Below are positions 24,275-33,599 of a stretch of 64,000 bases of DNA, piece by piece; positions within the stretch are counted from its first letter, which is position 1; the number at the start of each line of letters is the position of its first letter. The position numbers and the translations under genes are program-made. The notes beneath the pieces were generated by a model. The model was given only the letters and a program-made list of their open reading frames with translations, was not told where the DNA came from and searched no databases. The DNA comes from Solenopsis invicta (lineage: Eukaryota; Arthropoda; Insecta; Hymenoptera; Formicidae), in contig NC_052664.1 of assembly GCF_016802725.1 (NCBI RefSeq), positions 30,583,275 through 30,647,274 of the forward strand, in the 5' to 3' direction.

Positions 24275-27200
24275 ATGGTGCAAAGTAAAATATTCGCGCG
24301 AAATCGAGCGCTTGGATATGTCAGCAATAGCGTACCTCTCGTTACGAGGTATATCCTCAGAAGAAAAGAACATCTCATCGTCACGTGCGTAGGCAAGGAG
24401 TTCCACACTTATGGATGTAAACATTTTACTCTGATGAGTGTTTCGGGTACGCATCCCGACGATATCACCTGCCTGGTTACAGACACGTTTCACGTGTACA
24501 CGGCCAGTGCGAATAAAATTTTCGCGTGGCGCAGAGGAACAGAGTTGAAGCACACTTACGAGGGTCACGATTGTACGGTTCACATATTGTTGCCATTCGG
24601 CGCGCACTTGCTCTCTGTTGACGTAAACAGCACCTTGAAGGTATGGAGCATTAAGGAGGAAAGTCTCTTGCTGGAGTTGAACTTTAGTAACACCATCTTC
24701 AGGATAACTGCGTTGATGCATCCCAACACGTATATGAACAAGATTCTGCTGGGCAGCGAACAGGGCCAGCTACAACTGTGGAACATCAAACTGCCCAAGA
24801 TGGTACACACGTTCAAGGGTTGGCAGAATAGTGTGATGGCGTTGGAGCAAGCACCCGCGATAGACGTGGCTGCTATAGGTTTATTCAATGGTCGCATTAT
24901 TCTGCATAATCTCAAATATGACGAGACTATTTTTGAGCTTGTGCAAGACTGGGGCCCGGTGATATCCATCAGCTTTCGTACTGACGGTTCCCCCATCATG
25001 GCGACGGGCAGTATGTCTGGTCAGATCGTATTGTGGAATTTGGAGCAACGAACAGTGGAAAGCCAGCTATGCAAGGCACACAACTCTTCTGTCACAGGTC
25101 TAAAATATATACCAAACGAGCCATTATTGGTTTCGTCTTCGCCAGACAACTCTCTTAAACTATGGATATTTGATGTGGCTGATGGCGCCGGCAGACTCTT
25201 AAGGATTAGAGAAGGACACTCTGATCCTCCAACAATTGTTCGATTTTATGGAAATGATGGCAATTATCTGTTGACTACTGGTGGTGATTCCTCACTTCGG
25301 CTATTTTCTACTGTCACGGAGATAATGAACAAAAGTCTGGGTAGAGCCTCGTTTAACAGGAAAGCCTCTAAGAAAAAGGGTCACTCAGTTGACGATCCGA
25401 TGTTAATGCCGCCGATAACTGAACTTGCATCCGAGATAACGCGGGAAAAGGAATGGTGCAACATAGCAGCTACTCATTCTGGTTTAGGCATGGTCACTAC
25501 ATGGTCGTCTCACCTTCAAAAAATGGGCGACCTGAAGTTGCTTCCCGAGAGATTTAAAAGCAATTCTAATTTTGTTACTGCAACCACCTTGTGTTTAACA
25601 AGATGTGGAAATTTTGTTGTAATCGGTTATAGTACGGGCCATGTTGAGAGATTTAACATTCAGTCAGGGATCCATAGAGCATCCTATGGGGACGAGAGTG
25701 GCGCTCACGAGGGTCCCGTTAAGGGTGTCATGGTTGACGATTTGAATCAAACTCTCATCACAGCTGGCAAAGATGCAAAAATCAAGTTTTGGGATTTTAA
25801 ACCTAAAAAAGGTATTTGCGTAAGACATATTTTTTCCTTCTCAATACAACGATATTTTAATGTGATATTTATTTCTCAGATATAAATATGGCAAAAACGA
25901 TATTAATAATGGAAGACTCGATCGAATGGATACGATGTCATAATGAGAGTTCCCTTGTGGCTATAGCCTTGCAAAATTTTGATGTTATGCTAATGGATGT
26001 AGATACAAGGAAGATAGTTCGTCATTTTCAAGGGCACGAAGGACGAGTAACAGATGCTTGTTTCAATCCTGATTCTAGATGGCTAATCACAGCATCTATG
26101 GATTGCACAATCCGCACTTGGGATATACCATCGTCACACTTAATAGATATCTTTCAGGTAAATTTAATTTCAGGATTAAACATATAAATAAATAGATAAG
26201 TAGTAAATGGATTCTTTAAACTAGTTACTACTACTTATTATTTCTCATCTTTTATTCATTTCACTAAATATTGTTTAGATTATTATTTGAATTAGAAAAG
26301 AATATATTAAAACATATGTTAATAATAAATTTTGTGCACTTATAGGTTCCTGAAGCTTGTATATCTTTAAGTTTCTCTCCAACGGCAGAATTTCTTGCGA
26401 CCGCACATGTACGTCACTTAGGTATCTTTTTATGGTCGAATCGTATGCTCTATTCGCACGTTTCGTTGAAAGCTATTAGCAAAGACGATATAATACCTGA
26501 AGTAGAACTTCCTGGATATTCCAAAGAAGTTGAGAAAACTGATGAGGACGATGTCCTTATTGAAGAGCCAGATTACGTGTCTCCCGATCAACTTGACAGT
26601 GATCTTATAACTATGTCTGCCGTGGCTCAATCTCGATGGCAGAATATACTCGACATCGATATCATTAAAAAGAGAAACAAGCCGAAGCAACCGCCTAAAT
26701 TTCCAGAGACGGCGCCGTTCTTTTTGCCTACGATTCCATCATTGGAATTACGTTTTGATCTCCCTGATGTCCCAAAAACTAACGAAAACGTCAAAAGTAC
26801 TCGTGTCCATCCTACTTTACAAAATGTTACTTCGTTCAACAAGAGTCTTCAATCAATTACCAACAATTTTTCGGACGTGATAGAAAAACTGAAGGCGATG
26901 AGTCCCAACAATATCGATTTCGAAATTCAGTCATTATCTTTGGATGAGAATTCTGCTGAATTAGCAGTACTACAGTTTATGAAGATGCTTCATTACATGA
27001 TGGAACAACAGACAGATTTTGAATTGTCACAAGCGTATTTGGCGGTGTTCTTAAAGTGGCATGGTCCAATAATCTTGGAAAATGATATGTTACGAGATTA
27101 CCTGAAAAAAATTCAGGAAGCGCAAATGAGAAATTGGTCTACGCTACGAGAGAAATTATTTTATAACTTAAGTGTTGTACAACATTTAAAAAAAATGTAA
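24275..27200 (+). CDS. WDR36: WD repeat protein 36 / UTP21, ribosome biogenesis
   Basis: Three exons join in phase: 24275-25811, 25880-26157 and 26346-27200, giving 889 residues (close to 895-951 in human). Two sets of WD40 repeats fill about residues 30-640; clear units include TYEGHDCTVHILLPFGAHLL, DNSLKLWIFD, KDAKIKFWDF and FQGHEGRVTDACFNPDSRWL. The C-terminal Utp21 domain (about 660-889) contains SRWQNILDIDIIKKRNKPKQ and PFFLPTIPSL. WDR36/UTP21 is a nucleolar subunit of the UTP-B part of the small-subunit processome, which is needed for 18S rRNA processing. Exon 1 alone covers most of the propeller. The start is the first ATG in frame and the N-terminus (RNRALGYVSN) is conserved. Confidence 0.95.
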
Positions 27201-27802
27201 ATAAAAAAGCATTATTTTTATATTATGTAAATATTTTGTATATCATGTAAATAATTGACAAATCACCACAGAATAAATAAATTGAAGTATTTTATTTATT
27301 TTCAAGATTATGCTCTTCAAGATTTATACATATCTGTTCATTCAAAAAGTTATGATAGAAAAGTTTTCATATTTTTTTATAAAGAATATTTATTTATCAT
27401 TTATACCCTAATATTTTATAAATTAATATCAAAAATACGTTAAGTATATCATATTTAATATATTTCTACTATTGCATTTATATTATATAAATAATATAAA
27501 TGTAATATGTATACACATACATGAGATAGTTAAGAATATATGTATTAACATATGATATTAAAATGTTTAAATTATTAATATAGTTATATAGTTACAGAGG
27601 AACCACAAAAATCTAGGTGACGTTGAGAACTGTATGGCCCCACTGCATCATTACTAATATAGTTATATACATACATATACATATATTATACAAATTTTAA
27701 ATTTGTATAATCTGTATTGACAATTTAGCAAGAGTTATAGAGGAATTTTTTAAACCTAGATAACTTAAAGGAACTGATATAGTCCCACTCGCTTCCATTT
27801 CA
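27201..27802. other. Overlapping 3' UTR region of WDR36 and NDC1
   Basis: 602 AT-rich bases between two convergent stop codons. A plus-strand AATAAA lies at 27272-27277 and several minus-strand AATAAA motifs near 27290-27400. Two similar blocks, about 27592-27652 and 27738-27802, share the pattern AGAGGAA...AACCTAGATAAC...CCCACT...CATT. Confidence 0.6.
27272..27277 (+). terminator. Poly(A) signal of WDR36
   Basis: AATAAA 72 bases after the WDR36 stop codon. An earlier A-rich AATAAAAAA lies right after the stop. Confidence 0.5.
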
Positions 27803-29548
27803 CTATTCTTTGTAATTAAGAAAGCCTTGCAATTGTTCTATTGTTGAAACCTCAAGAGACAAGTCATCGATATATAATTCAAAGTTAGTAACAATTCTAT
27901 ACAGACTACGCTTGATCGCACTTCGCAAAGACCCAAGAATCAACTTCTCATCTACTCGCATTTTTCTCGCTAACACAGGTGACTTCGGCAGTTTATCCAG
28001 AGCTTGCTTCACTGACAATAAAGTATTGATGATGGTTGTCACATCTTTTTGTACAATACCATAAGAATCTTCGCTCAACGAAAAGACGGTTAAAGATGAA
28101 ATAGCTTCGGCTGCCCAAATCACCAGTTGACCATTATATAAAGCGTGACGAATTTTATTGTCATCTTGCTCGCCAAAGATATAATTGATAAGTGGCTTAG
28201 AAAATAAATATGCTACAAAAGCATTTTTCTTCTGCTTAATAAAGTGTTGAATAAATGAACCGCTGTAAACAGCTTCCTCCTTAGCATCTATTTCTGCTAT
28301 TGACACTGGTGTTACGTCTGGTACTAATTTCCGCATGTGATAAACATATTTGCTTTGTTGAACTGGTGGGACTCTTGCTGTCAATGTGCTATAACAGAAT
28401 GGTTGTTCTTGAGATTTTATAGATATCGTAGTGAGATCCGATGAGAATTTCTTGAGAAGACTTGTACACTTTTGTACCACACAGTTCCAATTGTAAGGGT
28501 GACCACCTGGTTGACTAAGCGTAAATAATGTACTTCTTCTATTTTTCTCTTTTTGGGCCAAAGTGATCAGGTCTAAGTATCCCAAATGCTGCATTATCGG
28601 TATTTTGTCCATTGATAGTACATCAATAAGAGTCATTTCTGAGCTCTCAGGAGTGTATGCACCGCTCAAACCAAATTTAAACGGAGCCCATTCAGTCAAA
28701 TATATTTCAAATAATGTGTAAGTGTTGCTGATAATCAATGCAAATATAAACTGAAGGAGCCACAGTTGCAATATCAGTGATAGATTTAATAATCCAGACA
28801 CAGTGTCCAAAGGTTTGACCCCTATTTGCATGGAAATCATAGGAAACGCTTCGCGGCAATATGACCCCATGAAATAATAAATAGTCATGTAATACAGAGT
28901 CGACCACATAGAGGAAATCATCAACGTCGGTAATATGGTGTAAATTCTTTGCCTCAGTTGAAAAAATTTGGATTGTGCTATAATGGGAAATCGGAAATAT
29001 TTTCCTGTAGAATTGCCAGTCTTGATTGAGAGATACAATCCGCTCCAAAAACCACTGAACAACAGGAAATAATATTCCTCCATCAGACATGTTCCATGTA
29101 TGCTGCAGTGTGCATTCGAGGAGCTGTATCTTCCTTTCCTCAGTGACAAGTGCAACCAGACTAAGATACCACCGATAACAATGTATAATGCTCGTAAAAA
29201 TAAGTTTTGGATCCCGAGGGTCTTACACAGCTTAATGAATCTGCTTTTGTAGTACGGAGGAGGATGTAAATAATTCTTGCTGCAGAGAAAACCCTGCAGG
29301 AATGTCACCATAGCAAGGACGATGAAATAAGCCCACATCCTTGGTGACATTACTGTGGTCCATGTATCCTCAAACCAACGCGAATAATCAGTACTCAGAT
29401 TCGTGAATAGGACAAGACAACAAACAAGAGATAATTGCAACATTACGCTCGTGACAACAGCCAATATCATCCGCTGCATCAGCAGCTCCCTGCAGCCCTT
29501 CTTATCTATCTCGATCATTGTAATCTTGTCTCTCTTCTCTTCTTCCAC
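27803..29548 (-). CDS. NDC1: Transmembrane nucleoporin NDC1
   Basis: A single coding exon of 581 residues, the same size as the Drosophila protein. The N-terminal half carries about six hydrophobic segments, for example RMILAVVTSVMLQLSLVCCL near residue 25, MWAYFIVLAMVTFLQGFL near 70, and ALYIVIGGILVWLHL near 120. The C-terminal half is soluble and contains FTLSQPGGHPYNWNCVVQKC, the hallmark of the family. NDC1 anchors the nuclear pore complex in the pore membrane and acts in pore and spindle-pole insertion. The start at 29548 (MEEEKRDK) is the first ATG of the frame; a second ATG ten residues on is possible. A probable intron lies in the 5' UTR (29624-30359). Confidence 0.92.
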   Translation of the reverse strand: MEEEKRDKITMIEIDKKGCRELLMQRMILAVVTSVMLQLSLVCCLVLFTNLSTDYSRWFEDTWTTVMSPRMWAYFIVLAMVTFLQGFLCSKNYLHPPPYYKSRFIKLCKTLGIQNLFLRALYIVIGGILVWLHLSLRKGRYSSSNAHCSIHGTCLMEEYYFLLFSGFWSGLYLSIKTGNSTGKYFRFPIIAQSKFFQLRQRIYTILPTLMISSMWSTLYYMTIYYFMGSYCREAFPMISMQIGVKPLDTVSGLLNLSLILQLWLLQFIFALIISNTYTLFEIYLTEWAPFKFGLSGAYTPESSEMTLIDVLSMDKIPIMQHLGYLDLITLAQKEKNRRSTLFTLSQPGGHPYNWNCVVQKCTSLLKKFSSDLTTISIKSQEQPFCYSTLTARVPPVQQSKYVYHMRKLVPDVTPVSIAEIDAKEEAVYSGSFIQHFIKQKKNAFVAYLFSKPLINYIFGEQDDNKIRHALYNGQLVIWAAEAISSLTVFSLSEDSYGIVQKDVTTIINTLLSVKQALDKLPKSPVLARKMRVDEKLILGSLRSAIKRSLYRIVTNFELYIDDLSLEVSTIEQLQGFLNYKE

Positions 29549-29623
29549 TTATGACAACTATCCTTTTTTTTCTTCCTTTGTTTCGGCACCTGTCCTCTTG
29601 CAAAGAGTAATATGGCCAAACAC

Positions 29624-30359
29624 CTGTAGACATAGTAAAGAGTAATGTACTAAGAAAATTGTAGAAAGAAAGAGAGGAAAAGAAGAATCAAAGAAGAGAA
29701 AAGAGATAAGAAATTTTGATAATATAACAATATAAACAACTTTGGCAATATTATAACAGTATAAAAAATATCCTAGTAGCATTTTTTTGCAGAGTAGATT
29801 CCAAGTGCAGTTAATTGTAGCAGAATTGAATAAAGTGTGCAAAAGATTCTTAATACGACCTTGTTGTCAGTCTTCTCTAAGATTTGTGCACTGCATATGC
29901 AAATAAACTGTTTGCAGATACTTGCTGCAGAACTATATATAAATGCAGTCTGTAAACAGTCTGTTAAGAATCTGACATAAGATTCTCTCGGTAGATATGT
30001 ATAAGTTTCTTGCAAGAATTTGCTTGTAGAATCTTTTGGAAGACTTGAGCAAAATGAGGAAGCAGATCATAAACATCCTATTGACAGAATATGTTAAAAT
30101 CTACTGTAAGGTTTACAGCAGATTACTACTAGGATGTAATATAACTTATTGTTAGAAGTATAGGTGTTAAAGACGATATTAGAAACTAATAAAATGAGAA
30201 CAGATGTATGGAAAGAGGTTATATGATAAGCGACAGGTAATAATCAGTTATTAAAGTTTGAAATATGGATGGGTGTTAAAAAATATTAAATTAAAGTAAA
30301 TCAATTTTTTTTCTTAGAATTCAAAAGTTAAAGTAAATAAATTCTATTTTAATACGCAC
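29624..30359 (-). other. Probable 5' UTR intron of NDC1
   Basis: Read on the minus strand, the donor GACGGCAG|GTGCGT at 30360 and the acceptor TGTCTACAG|GTGTTTGG at 29623 define a 736-bp intron between a CpG-rich upstream exon and the NDC1 coding exon. The interior looks transposon-derived, with repeated AAGAATCT, TGCAAG and CTGCAG motifs, and carries a small hairpin at 30074-30136. Confidence 0.5.
30074..30136. repeat. Small inverted repeat in the NDC1 5' intron
   Basis: CATCCTA and TAGGATG form the ends of a 63-bp imperfect palindrome whose inner parts (AAAATCTACTG and CAGCAGATT) also pair partly. It lies in repeat-like DNA. Confidence 0.5.
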
Positions 30360-30736
30360 CTGCCGTCATGCAAAGATCAAGCCAAATCGCGCTCGTTGAA
30401 GCCGGTTAACCTCTGCTTTTGCGCGCGAGTTAACTTTCAAATCTCAGATTCGCCGGTTTCATGCGACGATGACGCAATTCGAACTTCTTCGCGTGATGAC
30501 GTTTCTCGTGGTATAATCGCTTGTGCGAACTTCGTCGAGGATTATGTCTCCTTCGCGAATAATACATTAAACAGGAAGATTTCAAATGATTTCAAATGTC
30601 GCTCTTAATCTAACATAACCTCACCTGCCATTTACCGCTTCAAATATACCAAAAACTGTGTGAAGTTGAGTTAGGAAACACGCTTTGCTGAAGAGAAACG
30701 TACATATGGGTGCGGTCAGTTTGATGCTACGAGTAT

Positions 30737-30808
30737 TGACGCATTTGATTGACCAATCAGAACGAAGAATTTTACAAAGCGACCAATCAAAACATTTGTA
30801 GCGTCACC
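30737..30808. promoter_or_regulatory. Paired CCAAT boxes within an inverted repeat
   Basis: GACCAATCAG (30751-30760) and GACCAATCAA (30781-30790) lie 30 bp apart in the same orientation and match the NF-Y consensus CCAATCA. The outer sequences GACGCATTTGATTG and CAAAACATTTGTAGCGTC are inverted copies, so the block may instead be a small transposon remnant. Confidence 0.4.
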
Positions 30809-31219
30809 TTGACTGCATTACGTGTGAATGGAATTTAACTATGCTGAGGTTGACGGATGCACAGGTAATGGCTCTGTAAGCTCTGTTGCAGATAACCTCA
30901 ATTAAAGGGAAATTGTCAATAAATAATACGACATCGATTAAAGGCATTACTTTATCTCCAACCAAAGGTTAATTTAAAAAAATAGCACGACTAGAATTTC
31001 GATAATTTAATCGTGATATTATGAGGTACCATTTGCTATAGATATTTTTAAAATTTCTACTAAAACTAAAATGAAATATTGAGGAAGAGAGAACGGGATC
31101 TATAAATAGAAGAAAAGAAGAAAGGCCCCTAGTTTGACAACTATCCGACTCGAAAGTATAATACCACGCATTTTTTTATTAGAATAACAATAATCCTTGT
31201 TTTGCTGAAATTGTTGATT

Positions 31220-31275
31220 GTCTCTAGGTAGCAGAGCCTGAGACTATTATATTTAGAAGAAGTCTCTAGGTAGCA
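31220..31275 (+). repeat. Duplicated 14-mer upstream of TRAPPC12
   Basis: GTCTCTAGGTAGCA occurs exactly at 31220-31233 and 31262-31275, about 50 bases before the start codon. Both copies contain AG|GTAGCA, which could act as a splice donor. Confidence 0.8.
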
Positions 31276-31323
31276 AATGCATATCCGACCTCTGGAATAA
31301 GGTGATCAAATCACAAGTGAGAG

Positions 31324-32922
31324 ATGGCAGAGAATAACGCCATCAAGATGAAAGAGGGGGATTCAGAAGCCAATGTAGATATCAGTCGTTATTTGAACAG
31401 CGCACCGCCCACGATCTTCGACGAGATCATCGCATTTCAGAAGCCTTTATTCGACGTACAGTCGACTTCCGTGAGTCAAGTCTCCAACTGCGATCCCCTA
31501 TCCGATGGATCGAGGACGAGCGCTTATGACCCGGATACCTTGCACACGTCCACGAGCTCGCTGCTGGATGCTGCAGTCGATCGAGTCGAGCACAGCGCGC
31601 TGAACGACGCTTACAGAGATGCGTGGATACCGTCGGAGCACACACGTAAGATTCTAGGATCAATCGCGACCACCGCAACTGGCACAAGTCACCTGGACCG
31701 AGAGAACCTCACTATGCCTGGACTGGCTGTGCAGGGTGACATGCCTGACTTAATTAAGAACGCCTCTATCCACTTTCTGGGCGAGGACGAGAACATTCAT
31801 CGGAACGTGCTCACGGCGTCCGATGTGACGCAAGATGAGCGCGGTTTGAGGAATCTGATACAGGTAGGCTGCTATCGAGCGGCGGTTAATCTGTCTGGTA
31901 GATTGCTGGCGATCTACGCTCAGGGCTATGGCAAGATCAATCAGCCCAGCAAGCACACGCCCCATTCCCTGCAGCTGTGGTACACAAGACTGTCGCTGTT
32001 GGCCAAATTACGGCAGATTGACGTGCTGGAAAACGAGTCGAAGCCATTCGGCAATCTGGACAAGCCTGATATGTACTTCACTTTTTACCCGGAATTGTAC
32101 GGCACCAGACGAGGCTCCATGGCGTCGTTTGCATTCAGATTATTGCTGGCAGAGATCCCAGCTTACTATGGCAAACCGAAACAAACGTTAGAAAATTTGT
32201 ATAAACTATTGGCGACCGTCAATCAGATCATAGCCAATTTCCGAGCTGGTCTCTCCCCCTCGAGCAGCGAGGGGACAAAGGATGCGAAGATCAGCGAGTC
32301 CGATCAGCAAGACGCCGTGAAACTGTGGACTGCTAGAAAATCTAGAATCCTTGTTTCCGTCGTCAATTGCGCCATCGGTATGAGAAACTACATTCTCGCG
32401 ATAGAGATATTGGAGGATCTGTGCAAGTTGCCTGATTGGACCACAGAGCAGATAGGCATCTTCACGTCGGCTATAGGAAGGGTACATTTGTTTCTCGGCG
32501 ACGTTACAGCGGCGGAAAAATATCTCGTTCGTCTTTTGTATCTTCATAAGGAGGATAAACCAACGAGCGTCAGACAACTAGTAGATGCTGGTCTAATGGC
32601 AGTCGCGGAGAATGCTTTTCAAGAGGCCTACAACTGCTTTCAGTACGCATCGACGATGGATCCGTCTAACGTAATGTTGATCAATAATATGGCGGTATGT
32701 TTGTTGTACACCGGTCAGCTGAAAGCGGCTGTATCGTTATTCGAAAGCGCCATCAATAAAAATCCATTGAAGAGTCTGCAAGAGCCGATTTTACTGAACA
32801 TGTGCACGTCGTACGAGCTGCATACGACGCATTGTAAGCAACCAAAGTTGCATTTATTGCGGCAGCTGAACAGATACAAGGGCGACGCAGCCGATATTCA
32901 ATGTCTAAAACTAGCAATGTAA
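31324..32922 (+). CDS. TRAPPC12: TRAPP complex subunit 12 (TRAPPC12)
   Basis: A single exon of 532 residues. Conserved family segments are DISRYLNSAPPTIFDEI near the start, DAYRDAWIPSEHTRKIL (about 97), PGLAVQGDMPDLIKNASIHF (about 130) and TRRGSMASFAFRLLLAEIPA (about 260). A C-terminal TPR region follows, with ASTMDPSNVMLINNMAVCLL and SLFESAINKNPL. TRAPPC12 belongs to the TRAPPIII complex, a Rab1 exchange factor for ER-to-Golgi transport and autophagy, and it also has a reported mitotic role at kinetochores. The protein is shorter than human TRAPPC12 (735), which has a longer disordered N-terminus. The start fits MAENNAIK with GAG-ATGG context. It is tail to tail with the long 3' UTR of zfh1. 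Confidence 0.93.
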   Translation: MAENNAIKMKEGDSEANVDISRYLNSAPPTIFDEIIAFQKPLFDVQSTSVSQVSNCDPLSDGSRTSAYDPDTLHTSTSSLLDAAVDRVEHSALNDAYRDAWIPSEHTRKILGSIATTATGTSHLDRENLTMPGLAVQGDMPDLIKNASIHFLGEDENIHRNVLTASDVTQDERGLRNLIQVGCYRAAVNLSGRLLAIYAQGYGKINQPSKHTPHSLQLWYTRLSLLAKLRQIDVLENESKPFGNLDKPDMYFTFYPELYGTRRGSMASFAFRLLLAEIPAYYGKPKQTLENLYKLLATVNQIIANFRAGLSPSSSEGTKDAKISESDQQDAVKLWTARKSRILVSVVNCAIGMRNYILAIEILEDLCKLPDWTTEQIGIFTSAIGRVHLFLGDVTAAEKYLVRLLYLHKEDKPTSVRQLVDAGLMAVAENAFQEAYNCFQYASTMDPSNVMLINNMAVCLLYTGQLKAAVSLFESAINKNPLKSLQEPILLNMCTSYELHTTHCKQPKLHLLRQLNRYKGDAADIQCLKLAM

Positions 32923-33038
32923 TGTTAGTCGTGAATTGTTACTGTTAACATTAACGCATTGCGATCCGAGCCCGTTATTTTTATAAATTATAAGATATAA
33001 CATAAGATTAGCAGGTTTATGTCAGTTGCAGCGGTTCC

Positions 33039-33090
<52 letters not shown>
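33039..33090 (+). repeat. (AAT)n microsatellite
   Basis: About 17 units of a three-base AAT repeat in the 3' UTR of TRAPPC12. Confidence 0.95.
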
Positions 33091-33387
33091 TTTTAATTTT
33101 TACAATCTCCAACTTATTCAAACTACGCGCCGCACATTCGTCTGACTTTAAACAGTCATGAAGCCGGAATATGCAATATTAATGTTTTAAAAGCATAATG
33201 TAAGATCCCCTCTCCCTGGAAAAACTGTAAAGAATTTATTGCGAAAAAATATTGTTATAGTAATTGTTTAACTTAAAGAATAATTGCAAATTTTTTGCTA
33301 TTTTTAAGTACAACTACTCGAGCTGTGCTTGGGATCGGGTCACAAAGCGTTAAACCTCAGGGAAGATGTAAATGTGATATTAATAAG

Positions 33388-33393
33388 AATAAA
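33388..33393 (+). terminator. Poly(A) signal of TRAPPC12
   Basis: AATAAA about 465 bases after the stop codon, followed by T/G-rich sequence (TGTTTTGTTATG), as expected downstream of a cleavage site. Confidence 0.6.
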
Positions 33394-33599
33394 AATATAA
33401 TGTTTTGTTATGTAATCTCTGAATATTTTTTGTTTTTATTCTCACGTCATGTCGTTAATATATAATGTCAATTATTACTTTATGTCCTACCAACGTCTTT
33501 ACCTCGTACTTCAATCGATTATATAGAAAGTATGTAATTGCGCATCCCGAATTTCCCTCCCAGGGTCGTCGATCACACAAGAAACACAACAGCGGGGCA

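Larger units (their letters stand above)
30361..31323. promoter_or_regulatory. Divergent promoter region of NDC1 and TRAPPC12
   Basis: The first 230 bases (30361-30600) are CpG-containing and would be the NDC1 first exon and promoter. The rest leads to the TRAPPC12 ATG at 31324. It contains two CCAAT boxes and a repeated 14-mer, listed separately. Confidence 0.5.
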
